Shown: positions 17,080 through 26,157, numbered from the stretch's first letter. The stretch: DNA of 64,000 bases from Hyphomicrobiales bacterium (GCA_002869065.1 PKTR01000001.1:673118-737117), one strand, 5' to 3'. Numbers and translations: made by a program. Notes: a model not told the origin generated them from the sequence alone.

Positions 17080-18045
17080 TTACATCCAGCCCTTTTCCTT
17101 GTAGTACTTGACAGCGCCGTCATGCAGCGGAGCCGACAGCGACTTCGAGATCATCTCGGCTTCGTTGAGGTTGCCGAACGCCGGATGCAGCTTCTTGAAG
17201 CGACCGAAATTGTCGAACACAGCCTTGACGATCTGGTAGATCGTGTCTTCGTCGGTGTTAGTCGACGACACGAAGGTCGCGCGCACACCGAACGTTTCGG
17301 TGTCGGCATCCGAACCCTTGTACATGCCACCCGGAATGACGGCCTTCGAATAGAACGCGTTGTCGCCGACCAGCTTGTCGACTTCAGCGCCGGTCACAGA
17401 AACCAGAACCGCGTCGCACGAGGTGGTGGCTTCCTGGATCGAACCGTTCGGATGGCCGACGGTGAAGACGATGGCATCGACCTTGTTGTCGCACAGCGCC
17501 TGCGCCTGCTCCGACGACTTCAGCTCCGAAGCGAGCGCGAAATCGTCCTTCGTCCAGCCCTTGGCTTCCATCAGAACTTCCATGGTGCCACGCTGGCCCG
17601 AACCCGGGTTACCGATATTGACGCGCTTGCCCTTCAGGTCGTCGAAGGTCTTGACGCCGGAATCGGCGCGCGCAACGACGGTGAACGGCTCCGGATGGAC
17701 CGAGAACACCGCCCGCAGGCCTTCGAACTTGCCGGCATCGGCGAACTTCGAGGTGCCGTTATAGGCGTGGTACTGCCAGTCCGACTGGGCCACGCCCATG
17801 TCCTGGTCGCCCGCCTTGATGGCGTTCAGGTTGGCCACCGAGCCACCGGTCGACGGCGCGGTGCATTTGATGTTGTGCGTGCCCGTGCCGCGATTGACGA
17901 GCTTGCAGATCGACTGACCGACAACATAGTAGACACCGGTCTGCCCGCCGGTGCCGATGGTGACGAATTTTTCTTCGGCGTTGGCGGCCGAGATGGCGCT
18001 TCCAAGCGTAAGCGCGAGTGCGGCGGCCAGAACACGTTTCGACAT
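17080..18045 (-). CDS. TAXI-family TRAP solute-binding protein
   Basis: Periplasmic binding protein, 321 residues, with a signal peptide (SKRVLAAALALTLGSAIS, about 2-19). The TAXI opening FVTIGTGGQTGVYYVVGQSI gives the family; several TAXI proteins bind acidic amino or organic acids. The start at 18045 follows AGGGAGGA, while a longer frame would add 18 residues without signal. It is the first gene of a minus-strand operon with permease, Usp, aminotransferase and BKACE. It faces a divergent RpiR regulator. Confidence 0.93.
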   Translation of the reverse strand: MSKRVLAAALALTLGSAISAANAEEKFVTIGTGGQTGVYYVVGQSICKLVNRGTGTHNIKCTAPSTGGSVANLNAIKAGDQDMGVAQSDWQYHAYNGTSKFADAGKFEGLRAVFSVHPEPFTVVARADSGVKTFDDLKGKRVNIGNPGSGQRGTMEVLMEAKGWTKDDFALASELKSSEQAQALCDNKVDAIVFTVGHPNGSIQEATTSCDAVLVSVTGAEVDKLVGDNAFYSKAVIPGGMYKGSDADTETFGVRATFVSSTNTDEDTIYQIVKAVFDNFGRFKKLHPAFGNLNEAEMISKSLSAPLHDGAVKYYKEKGWM

Positions 18046-18120
18046 AAAGTCCTCCCTCAAGGAAAATACCCATATACGGAAGTCGCATTCCATACACATG
18101 TTCGGAGCTTGTCAATCACA

Positions 18121-18155
18121 TGAAACATTTGTTTTATTTTGGCGTATAATGTTTC
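18121..18155. promoter_or_regulatory. Inverted repeat between TAXI operon and RpiR gene
   Basis: Perfect 8-bp arms GAAACATT / AATGTTTC lie 18 bases apart in the 155-bp divergent gap. The left side also reads TGAAA-N6-TTTTA, one mismatch from the TGAAA-N6-TTTCA form common for RpiR-family operators. It is a candidate autoregulatory and operon operator. Confidence 0.5.
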
Positions 18156-18200
18156 GCTTTCCAGCAGATGGCAGGTTCAAGGCGAGCGGGGATCGTCAAC

Positions 18201-19094
18201 ATGGCGCAAGGTTCTGAAAACCCGAACTTAATCTCTCTTGACGGTTTGCGCCGTGCACTTCGCGATAGGTTGCACCTGCTCAGCCCGCAGGTCCTTCGAG
18301 CGGCCATTTTCGTCCTGGAAAACCCCGCACGTGTTGCGTTTTCTTCCGTACGCGGTCTTGCGGACGAGGCCGGGGTCAATCCGGCGACCATCGTTCGCCT
18401 GGCGAAAATCGCCGGTTTCGAAACCTTCAAACCCTTTCGCGATGTCTTCCGTGAAGCCGTGGGATCGAACGAGGTACATTACGGCGAGCGCGCCGCCGCC
18501 CTGCTCGGCCCGACCAATGCCGCAGAACCCGATCTCGCGATCCGCATTGGAGAAACGGCGATCGGCAATATCGGCACGCTGTTTCAGCCCGAGACACGCC
18601 AGACGATTCGCGATGCGGCCCGCGCGCTCGTCGGTGCGAGGCGGATCTTTGTCGCCGGCTTCCGCAGTTCCTACGCCCTTGCCTATTACTTTGCCTACGC
18701 CGGCCGCATGGCTTTTCCCGGCATCCGGCTCGCGCAGGCGAGCGGCCTGCCGATCTCCGATGAACTGGCCGAAATGGAAACCGGTGACGCGCTCTTCATC
18801 GTCACTTTCAGCCCCTACTCGCAGGAGGCCTTGAAGGCGACCGAGCTGGCACGAACCCTCGGCGTGACCGTGGTTATCGTCTCAGACAGTTTCACCGCGC
18901 CGGTGACGCGCGGCGCCGGCCACGTCATCGAAGTGCCCATGGCCGGTCCTCAATATCTGCCGTCTCTGGTTGCCGGCACGGCAGCCTGTGAGGCGCTTCT
19001 GGCTGAAATGGTGCAAATCGCCGGAGACCCGGCGATCACAGCAATCGAAGCCTTCGAGAAACGCGTGCGCGCAGTCGGCAGCTACACCGAGTGA
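18201..19094 (+). CDS. RpiR/MurR-family regulator (HTH + SIS domain)
   Basis: Transcription factor with an N-terminal RpiR helix-turn-helix (SSVRGLADEAGVNPATIVRLA, about residues 45-65) and a C-terminal sugar-isomerase (SIS) domain, which in this family binds phosphorylated or other small effectors. I place the start at the ATG at 18201 after GGGGAT; an in-frame ATG at 18168 lacks a ribosome site. It is divergent from the TAXI-TRAP operon and probably controls it. Effector unknown. Confidence 0.88.
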   Translation: MAQGSENPNLISLDGLRRALRDRLHLLSPQVLRAAIFVLENPARVAFSSVRGLADEAGVNPATIVRLAKIAGFETFKPFRDVFREAVGSNEVHYGERAAALLGPTNAAEPDLAIRIGETAIGNIGTLFQPETRQTIRDAARALVGARRIFVAGFRSSYALAYYFAYAGRMAFPGIRLAQASGLPISDELAEMETGDALFIVTFSPYSQEALKATELARTLGVTVVIVSDSFTAPVTRGAGHVIEVPMAGPQYLPSLVAGTAACEALLAEMVQIAGDPAITAIEAFEKRVRAVGSYTE

Positions 19095-19282
19095 GGCAGC
19101 GAATTCGCCGTTCTTCACGACGGTCATTCGGCAAAGGCGCACGTCGCCCGCCCTTGTCGCCGACAGAACGAAACCCGCTGTGCCGAAATGCAGCCTGACG
19201 TCGCGTCATCGAGTTTGCTACTGTGGGTGAAGGTCGTTCATCTGTTCCGGCCACTCGCGTTTGCGCCAAGGCGGATTGTTCC

Positions 19283-21436
19283 GTGTTTCCCGATCTCTCG
19301 CCACATCCCGACGCCCCCCTCGAATGGTGGTTCTGCCACGGGTCGCTGGGCGGCGACGCGGTCGAGCGCATCGACTTCATGCTCTCGCTCTTCCGCCACA
19401 ACTCGGCGAGCGACGGCGACGATGGGCATATGCTCATCATCTCGGTGTTGAATGACGGGGATGATCGCTCGTCGTGGCGCAGCGAGGTCTCCCCACGCCT
19501 GATCGAGAGCTTCATTGCCGACACGCCGCAAGACTACGGCACTCTCCCCGGAACGCGCCATCTGGTCCAGGCGCTGGTCGATGAAATCGCGGCCAACGGA
19601 ATTCCGACGCCTTTCAAGGATGCCGGTAAACCAACCCGCTGTGACGTCGAACGCCTTTCCATACGCTGGAACGATTTCGCGCTCCGCGAAGACGGCAACG
19701 AAATTGCGATCGGCTTCGACCTCCCCGGCGCTCAGCAACACTGTTCGCTCCGTCTGACCCCACATTCGCCATGGCTTCTCGAACCCGGTGACGGAGCCTT
19801 CCGCTTTGGGTCAATGGCCTACGAAAGCTGCCCACGCCTGACACTCCACGGCGATATTGACGGCGCGGCGATCACCGGCGAAGCGTGGTTCGATCACCAA
19901 TGGGGCGAGCTCTCCTGGACGCATGGCGAGGGAGACGAACCGCAGACATTGTCATGGGATTGGCTCGGCGCACGCTTCGACGACAGTTCCGCGCTCATCG
20001 CCTGGCAGAGAAAAGCTCGCCAGACCGGAGAGATTGTTCACAGCAAGGCAATTTTGTTCGAGCCGGGAAAGGCGCCAGTCACATTCGACGATGCCGTGAT
20101 GACGCCCGAGCGCCAATGGCGCAGCACCGCGAGCATGATCGACTATCCGGTCGAGATGCGTGTCGAGGTTCCCGCGCTCGGGCTAGATGTCGTATTCGCA
20201 CCCACAATCGACGCTCAGGAAATCCCCGTCTTTGGCGTCATGGCGGCGATCTGGGAGGGCACCGGCCGCGTCGCGGGCACCCGTGTGGGCACATCTGTGT
20301 CCGGCACAGGCCGGCTTGAATTGCAGGGATACGGCAATCTCCTTGATGTTCGAGAAACGCAGAAACGCTGGGTCGAGCGGATCGATGCAACGCTGCGCGC
20401 TTTCCTGCCGGAAAAACTGTCCGAGCAGAGCCTCACCGAGATCGCCGGTGCGCCACGCTGGGCGTACGACCCCCACGCGCAAACTGCGATGCTGTCGGAG
20501 CCGGTGTGGGACCTGCTCAATCGCGGTGGCAAGCACTGGCGGCCGATTTTCGGCTTCCTGCTGCTCGATGCCCTCGGCACGGACCCGACGCCTTACGAAA
20601 CCCTCGTGTCGGTCATTCCCGAGCTAATTCACAACGGCTCGGTGATCATCGACGATATCGAAGATGGGTCCGACACCCGCCGGGGCGACGCGACCTTGCA
20701 TCGGCGCTACGGCGTGCCGACCGCGATCAACGCCGGCAACATGCTCTATTTCCTGCCGCTTCTTTCTCTGGAGGAACACCCGCATTTGTCGGTCGACCAA
20801 CGCGAGGAAATCTACCGCGTTCTCGTCCGCACCTTTGTCCGGGCTCATATCGGACAGGGGCAAGATCTCTACTGGTCCCACCCCGAGCACTCCAAGGACC
20901 GCGATTTTTGGCTCGCCCCGGAACTTGGACCGCAGATCCTGCAAGCCCACGCGTTCAAGACCGCCGCGCCGCTCAGCGCCATTTCCGAAATTGCCTGCAT
21001 CATTGCGAGGGCGCCTGCCGATACGCGTGCGGCCTGCGCTCGCTTCGCGGAAAATCTCGGCGTCGCCTTCCAGATCGTCGATGACGTCAACAATTTCACC
21101 ACGCGCCCCGAATGGGGAAAGGTGCGCGGCGAAGACATCGCTGCCGGCAAGGCCTCCTACGCGATCTTCAAGGCGATAAGCCTGTTGCCGCCCGCCGAGC
21201 GCGACCGGCTCGTCAAACTTCTCTCGGACACATCCGAACGCACGTCACCCGATGGCCTCGCCGCAGGTCTCGACCTGATGGAACGGTCGGGCGCCTTCGA
21301 CGCTTGCCGGAACGAGGCCAAAGCCCTGGTCGAAGAGACGTGGCCGGCGTTCTCCGCTGCCGTCAACCAGACCCAGGGCAAGGTCGTCCTGCGGCTGCTG
21401 ATCACCAACCTGCTGAACCTGCCGCTCGAGATGTAG
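19283..21436 (+). CDS. Fusion of CrtC/AttH lipocalin-like domain and polyprenyl diphosphate synthase
   Basis: A two-part isoprenoid protein of 717 residues. The N-terminal half (about 1-360) carries CrtC/AttH hallmarks: PLEWWF at residues 12-17 and WFDHQWGE near 202-209, as in carotenoid 1,2-hydratase relatives. The C-terminal half (about 400-717) is a trans-prenyltransferase: GGKHWRP, then the first Asp-rich motif DDIED (457-461), GQGQDLYW, and FQIVDD. The second Asp-rich motif is altered to DDVNN (600-604) where DDxxD is usual. The start is GTG at 19283 behind AAGG; GTG 19223 would add 20 residues. The gene stands alone between an RpiR gene and tRNA-Ser. Product unknown; a prenyl chain made and then hydrated is one idea. 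Confidence 0.85.
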   Translation: MFPDLSPHPDAPLEWWFCHGSLGGDAVERIDFMLSLFRHNSASDGDDGHMLIISVLNDGDDRSSWRSEVSPRLIESFIADTPQDYGTLPGTRHLVQALVDEIAANGIPTPFKDAGKPTRCDVERLSIRWNDFALREDGNEIAIGFDLPGAQQHCSLRLTPHSPWLLEPGDGAFRFGSMAYESCPRLTLHGDIDGAAITGEAWFDHQWGELSWTHGEGDEPQTLSWDWLGARFDDSSALIAWQRKARQTGEIVHSKAILFEPGKAPVTFDDAVMTPERQWRSTASMIDYPVEMRVEVPALGLDVVFAPTIDAQEIPVFGVMAAIWEGTGRVAGTRVGTSVSGTGRLELQGYGNLLDVRETQKRWVERIDATLRAFLPEKLSEQSLTEIAGAPRWAYDPHAQTAMLSEPVWDLLNRGGKHWRPIFGFLLLDALGTDPTPYETLVSVIPELIHNGSVIIDDIEDGSDTRRGDATLHRRYGVPTAINAGNMLYFLPLLSLEEHPHLSVDQREEIYRVLVRTFVRAHIGQGQDLYWSHPEHSKDRDFWLAPELGPQILQAHAFKTAAPLSAISEIACIIARAPADTRAACARFAENLGVAFQIVDDVNNFTTRPEWGKVRGEDIAAGKASYAIFKAISLLPPAERDRLVKLLSDTSERTSPDGLAAGLDLMERSGAFDACRNEAKALVEETWPAFSAAVNQTQGKVVLRLLITNLLNLPLEM

Positions 21437-21437
21437 T

Positions 21438-21461
21438 GCGCTTTGGCAAGGCCAAACGCGC
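21438..21461 (+). terminator. Hairpin after the fusion gene
   Basis: An imperfect stem (GCG-C-TTTGGC / GCCAAA-CGC) begins two bases after the stop. It has no T-run, so it is a weak terminator candidate. Confidence 0.35.
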
Positions 21462-21517
21462 AAGGCCCCGACTGAAGCGAAGCCCGAAGGGCGGCAGCGT
21501 GAAGTCAAACAGTGGCG
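21462..21517. repeat. Direct repeat, copy 1
   Basis: A 56-bp unit beginning AGGCCCCGACT and containing GAAGCCCGAAGGGCGGCAGC. A near-identical copy lies 118 bp further on, next to tRNA-Ser. The unit holds a small GCCC-GAA-GGGC hairpin. It resembles a dispersed intergenic repeat. Confidence 0.7.
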
Positions 21518-21579
21518 AAAGCGTTCACGCACCCCGAACCCGCAGGGTTCGCAAGGCCGACGGCCGCCCGAGCCAATGC

Positions 21580-21635
21580 GAGGCCCCGACTGGAGCGAAG
21601 CCCGAAGGGCGGCAGCGTGAAGTCAGATAATGGCG
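21580..21635. repeat. Direct repeat, copy 2, abutting tRNA-Ser
   Basis: Second copy of the 56-bp unit, differing at a handful of positions. Its end runs into the encoded CCA end of the tRNA gene. Confidence 0.7.
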
Positions 21636-21720
21636 GATGGGGTGGGATTCGAACCCACGGTAGGCTCTCACCTACGCCGGTTTTCAAGACCGGTGCCTTA
21701 AACCACTCGGCCACCCATCC
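21631..21720 (-). tRNA. tRNA-Ser (anticodon TGA)
   Basis: The minus strand reads a 90-nt type II tRNA: acceptor GGATGGG pairing with CCCATCC, discriminator G and encoded CCA. There is an anticodon stem around CTTGAAA, a long variable arm (GTAGGTGAGAGCCTAC) and the T loop GGTTCGAATCC. The TGA anticodon and long arm give serine. Confidence 0.96.
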
Positions 21721-21761
21721 CGCCTGCCGCTGAATGCATCAGCAACGTGTTCGCGTTTATA

Positions 21762-21805
21762 GCGCTTTCCCAAAAAGTTGACAGACTTTTTGGATGAGAA
21801 AACGC
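21762..21805. repeat. Inverted repeat between tamB and tRNA-Ser
   Basis: A perfect 9-bp inner stem (CCAAAAAGT / ACTTTTTGG, loop TGACAG) is extended by outer arms GCG-C-TTT / AAA-A-CGC. The A/T-rich stem flanked by GC arms is of a type I recall as a recurring intergenic element in Rhizobiales genomes. It could end tamB transcription. Confidence 0.6.
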
Positions 21806-21864
21806 GCACGAACAGAGCGCGGCGCACCCGTCAACCGAGCTGACCCAATTGCGGCACTGACCCC

Positions 21865-24800
21865 CTAATATTCGGATTCGTAGAAGATTCCGACACCGGA
21901 ATCCGTCTGCCCCGCCTGCCCCTTCAGCTTCAGCCCCTTGGTGATGTCGAGATTGATCGAAACCGAGGACTCCTCGCCCGCCTGAACGCCGAGATAGACG
22001 TTGTCGCTGAGATAGGTGCCGGCCTTGACCGCAGCCTTGCCGTTCTTGTCCTCGACCACATCGAGATCGTCGAGGCCGGTGCCCTTGCGGATCTTGTCGA
22101 GCACACCCGACACACCGCCACGCCCGCTGAGCTGCGCCGCCGCATCGGCCAGCCGGGCAAGCTGGAAGGCGGAGAGTTCATCGACACTGCGCCCGAACAG
22201 AAGCTGCGCCAGCACCTCGTCCTGCGGCAGTTCCGGCTCGGACGAGAACACGATATCAGGGTCGGACGCCGGGCCGGTGACCGAGATGGTGACGGTCAGA
22301 CCGTCGCGCCGCGTCGTCGCGACAAATTGCAGATAGGGGTCGAAATCACCGGCCAGCGTCACCTCGCCGCTGGTGAATTCGACACGCTTGCCGAGCATGT
22401 CGATGCGCCCGCGCACCATGGTGAACCCGCCTTCGGGAACCAGGTCCGTGTCGCTGCCGCGCAGCCTGATGCTGCCGCGCATTTCCGCATCGAGCCCGCG
22501 CCCGCGAATGAACAGCCGTGCCGGGGCCTCGATCACCAGATCGATGCTCGCGCCGATCCCGCGCTGGCCCCGCGCCTTGTCGCCAAGCAGACCCGCATTG
22601 GCGAGCGTACGGCGCACATCCGCCGGTGTATCGGCGTGGCGGACATCGATCATCGCCGCCCCGCCGGGCAGCGATTTCGGCACCATGATTTCGGTACGTT
22701 CCAGAATGATCCGCCCACCGATCACCGGACCGCGCAGCAATGCGCCGCCCAGCGTCAGCGTGCCGCTGGCGGTCGCCGCAGCCAAATCCCCGTCGGTGTA
22801 ATGGGCGTTCTGCAGGTCGAGCCGGAGATCCGCCGGCAACGTCAACGCGTCATCGATCTCAAGCGACCCGGAGAGCGTCGCCGTCCCCTTGCCGAGCCGC
22901 GCCCGCACCGTCTCAAGCCGCAGCCGCCGCCCCGCGACGCCGATGCGGATATCCATGTTACGCAGGTCGATCCCGGTCGCCGGATCGCTGAAGGCAACGC
23001 CCTGCCCGCGGATCGAGCCGTTCAGATCCGGGCGTTGCAGCGGCCCGGTGACCGTTACGTCCAAGGTAAGCGTACCCGACAGCCACGCTCCGCGCGGATC
23101 GAGCCAGCGCTTGGCAAGCGACAGCGGCACCGTGCCCCGAACCGGCACCGACAGCGAGCCACCGGTAAGCGGAATGGTTCCGCTCGCCGCCAGTTCCAGA
23201 CCATTCCCCGAAGCGCTCGCGCGTTCGAGTGTGACAGTGTTCTGCCGATGAACGCCCTTGGCACTGACGCCAAGCGGACCGACGCCGGCCTCCGCAAGCG
23301 CCGCAGCCGACACGCCGCTCGCCTTGATATCGAAGCGCGTCTCCGGGTCTCCGCTCGGTCCGCTGACAACGACCGCACCGGTCGCACTGCCCTTGAGGCC
23401 GAGCGAGGGCGCAAACGCATTGGCGAGCGCCAGCGGCAGATCCCGGATATTCGCCGTCACATCGATGCGCTCACCCGATGTCCCGCTGACCACCACGCGC
23501 CCGGCGCAGGCATGCAGTTCGAGCGGATCGATACTGATCTTGTCACCGGCGACCGTCAGCGTGCTTGGGCGGACGAGCTTCACATCGGCGACGCCGCGCG
23601 TCAGGCTAAGCTTGTCGAGCCCGACCCTGTAGCCGCCGTCGACGGCTGCGAGAACCGCATTGGCGCTGAGATGTCCCGCTACGAGATCGGCCTCAAGACC
23701 GAACCGCGTCGCGCCGTTCTCCGGCTGCGCCTTCAGCGTGCCCGAGCGAACCACGATGCTGCCGGCGCGGAGATCGGCGAAGGCGACGTTGCCCGCAACC
23801 TCTGGCACGGCATTAAGCCGGTCGAGCGTGACATTGCCCTTGGCAGACCCGACCCGTGTGTCGCCAAAGGCGAGCCTTGCCGCGTCCAGTGCGATTTGCG
23901 CGCGCTGGTCATTGTCGGCGCGCGAAAGCTCCACCGTCGCATCAAGCCGCCCGGACATTTCGGTCATGGCGAGGGCCGCGACATCGCGCAAATCCGGCGC
24001 GACCACGTTCAGCGTGCCCGATGCGATGTCGTCACTATCCAGTTCGACGCCCCCGCGAGCGCCGGCACTGCCGACATTAGCCACAATATCCCGTACGGCG
24101 CGCACGCCCTCGGCGCTTTGTGAAAGTTGCGCGGTCGCGGAGACGAGTTCGCCAGCAAGCCGCCCGCGCAGATTGACGTCGCCGGCAAAGGCGTCGTTCT
24201 CAAGCCGCCCGTGCAGCGTCGCCGTCGCCTCGTTGAACGGCTTCCCGGCAAGCGTTAGCGCCTCGCCGAGCACAACGACGGAGATATCCGCCGCCGATCC
24301 CGGTCCCTTAACGCTGCCCTGCAGGTCCGCGGCGCCACCGAGGCGCGGATCGAGCGCGGACGCATCGGCCAGTCGCCCGCTGAAAGCGAGATCGGAGCCC
24401 GCCTTGCCGGCGGAGCCATTTGCTTTCAACGAAAGCTGCTTATTGGTGAGCGTGAAATCGCGGAAGCCGATGAGGTCCTCCGTCCGCTCGACCGAGCCGC
24501 TGAGCTGGGTCTCGCCCTTGAACAGGCCCGGCACGGCGCCCGGGTTCAGATCGCGGGCGCGCCCGTTGACGAGGATCGCAACATCGCTGCCGTCAAAGGC
24601 GATCTTGCCACGCGCAGCGAGCCCCAGCGCGCCGCCGAGCGACCGGCCCGCGAGCGCGGAAAATGCCGAAAGATTCCCGGAGCTGAATTGATAGGTTCCA
24701 TCCGTGGAGTCACTTGCGATGGAACCCTTGAAGCCCGCCTCGAAGGCTTTGCCGCGAACCCCCGACGCCATGATTTTGACCGGCCGGCCGGCACTCCAGC

Positions 24801-26157
24801 CACCCATGGCCGACAACGCCGGGCTGTCGCCGAACGCCTCGGCAATGGCCGCATCCGGCGTGGCGAGGCCGGTTGCCTGGCCACGAATATCGAAAGTGAT
24901 CCCGCGCCCCTGCGGATCGGACAGGTCACGCGCCATGCCCGCGCCGGTCACGGTCAGATTGCCGAGTTGCAGCGTTCCGCTCTCCAGCTCGTCGAGCTGT
25001 GCCGACAGCGTCCAGTTGTCACTGCCTTCTCCGAGCCTGAGCGCGATCGAGCCACGGCGAACGGTAACATCGTCGCCGGCAAGCGCGACCGGCCGGTCTT
25101 CGCCGGTGTCGAGTTTCGCGTCCGCAACGATCCTGGTTGGGAAGCCGTCGGTCGCGGTGGCAACATCGGCGTCGAGTGCAAGCACGCCGGACTGAAGGTT
25201 GACGTCCGCATTCGTCTTGCCGTCGCTCGCCCGAGTGGCATCAACCTTCAGGCGTGAGCCACCGGCAAAGAGATCGCGGTAGTCGTCGGGGATCAGCGGC
25301 TGAAGATTGCCGTCGAGATCTGCCACGACGCGCATGCCACCATCCGGCCGGCTGAGGGCCACCTTGCCGGCAAGGAGCCGCTGACCCGCCGCATCAAGCG
25401 TGATATCGGCGGAGAAATCCGCAACCGGCCCCTCGCCCCTGGCGGAGAAATCGAGTGCCGGACGCCCCTCGATACCGAGCAGGTTCGACAGCAGCCCGTT
25501 CTGATCTTCGTGAACGCGGATATCGGCGTTGATGTAGTCGCGGCCCTTGTCATAGCCGAGCTTCAGCGCGATCTCGGCGGGCACATCTAGTCGGCGGATC
25601 GCCAGATCGCTGGCAAGCGACCCGTCTCCAAGCGAAAACGACCCGGCAAGGTCCAACGCCGCCGCAATCCCTGCGACCGGCTCGCCGAGTTCGATACGCT
25701 TTAGCGTCAGCTCGCCGATGTTGATGGCGACCGGTGTGTCCGGCAGGGCGAATTCGCCATTTTCCGGTATATCGGGTGCTTCGGCCTTGTCCATTTGCGG
25801 ACGGCGCCGCATCGAAACCCGATCCGCCGTGAGACTGTCGACGTCGAGCCTTCCGCGCAACAGCGCCAGCCGGCTCCAGACAAGGTGCGGGTTCTCGATG
25901 CGCAGCCATACGCCGCTGCGGTCGGCAATGGTGATTTCCGAAAAGCGCACGTCGGACGACAGCGCGCCGTCGATCTGACCGAGCCGGATCTGCATGTCCG
26001 GCGTCGAAATCTGCTCCTCGATAAAGCGCTGGAAGCGGCCGGTCTCGTCGTCATCGGCAAAGGTCAGCGCGCCAAGCACCGCAAGGGCGGCGAAAAACAC
26101 GCCCGCAAACACCGCAATGGCTTTGAACCGAAGAGGTTTATGGACGAACGCAACCAT
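21865..26157 (-). CDS. tamB: Translocation and assembly module protein TamB
   Basis: Very large (1430 residues) inner-membrane-anchored periplasmic protein of the AsmA/TamB bridge family. It has one N-terminal transmembrane helix (AIAVFAGVFFAALAVLGALTF, about 14-34) and then a long beta-rich repetitive body. The C-terminal DUF490 domain ends in GIFYESEY, like the usual YE-x-Y end. With TamA it supports outer-membrane protein insertion and lipid transport. The ATG overlaps the tamA stop by one base (TGATG), so the genes are translationally coupled. Confidence 0.94.
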   Translation of the reverse strand: MVAFVHKPLRFKAIAVFAGVFFAALAVLGALTFADDDETGRFQRFIEEQISTPDMQIRLGQIDGALSSDVRFSEITIADRSGVWLRIENPHLVWSRLALLRGRLDVDSLTADRVSMRRRPQMDKAEAPDIPENGEFALPDTPVAINIGELTLKRIELGEPVAGIAAALDLAGSFSLGDGSLASDLAIRRLDVPAEIALKLGYDKGRDYINADIRVHEDQNGLLSNLLGIEGRPALDFSARGEGPVADFSADITLDAAGQRLLAGKVALSRPDGGMRVVADLDGNLQPLIPDDYRDLFAGGSRLKVDATRASDGKTNADVNLQSGVLALDADVATATDGFPTRIVADAKLDTGEDRPVALAGDDVTVRRGSIALRLGEGSDNWTLSAQLDELESGTLQLGNLTVTGAGMARDLSDPQGRGITFDIRGQATGLATPDAAIAEAFGDSPALSAMGGWSAGRPVKIMASGVRGKAFEAGFKGSIASDSTDGTYQFSSGNLSAFSALAGRSLGGALGLAARGKIAFDGSDVAILVNGRARDLNPGAVPGLFKGETQLSGSVERTEDLIGFRDFTLTNKQLSLKANGSAGKAGSDLAFSGRLADASALDPRLGGAADLQGSVKGPGSAADISVVVLGEALTLAGKPFNEATATLHGRLENDAFAGDVNLRGRLAGELVSATAQLSQSAEGVRAVRDIVANVGSAGARGGVELDSDDIASGTLNVVAPDLRDVAALAMTEMSGRLDATVELSRADNDQRAQIALDAARLAFGDTRVGSAKGNVTLDRLNAVPEVAGNVAFADLRAGSIVVRSGTLKAQPENGATRFGLEADLVAGHLSANAVLAAVDGGYRVGLDKLSLTRGVADVKLVRPSTLTVAGDKISIDPLELHACAGRVVVSGTSGERIDVTANIRDLPLALANAFAPSLGLKGSATGAVVVSGPSGDPETRFDIKASGVSAAALAEAGVGPLGVSAKGVHRQNTVTLERASASGNGLELAASGTIPLTGGSLSVPVRGTVPLSLAKRWLDPRGAWLSGTLTLDVTVTGPLQRPDLNGSIRGQGVAFSDPATGIDLRNMDIRIGVAGRRLRLETVRARLGKGTATLSGSLEIDDALTLPADLRLDLQNAHYTDGDLAAATASGTLTLGGALLRGPVIGGRIILERTEIMVPKSLPGGAAMIDVRHADTPADVRRTLANAGLLGDKARGQRGIGASIDLVIEAPARLFIRGRGLDAEMRGSIRLRGSDTDLVPEGGFTMVRGRIDMLGKRVEFTSGEVTLAGDFDPYLQFVATTRRDGLTVTISVTGPASDPDIVFSSEPELPQDEVLAQLLFGRSVDELSAFQLARLADAAAQLSGRGGVSGVLDKIRKGTGLDDLDVVEDKNGKAAVKAGTYLSDNVYLGVQAGEESSVSINLDITKGLKLKGQAGQTDSGVGIFYESEY

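Noticed and set aside
21462-21720. tRNA-Ser as an integration site with flanking genomic island
   Set aside because: No integrase, no mobility genes and no composition shift were seen; the neighbours tamAB are core genes.
22327-24123. A 598-codon plus-strand frame
   Set aside because: Antisense of tamB with Arg/Ala/Pro-rich composition; no start signal and no domain.
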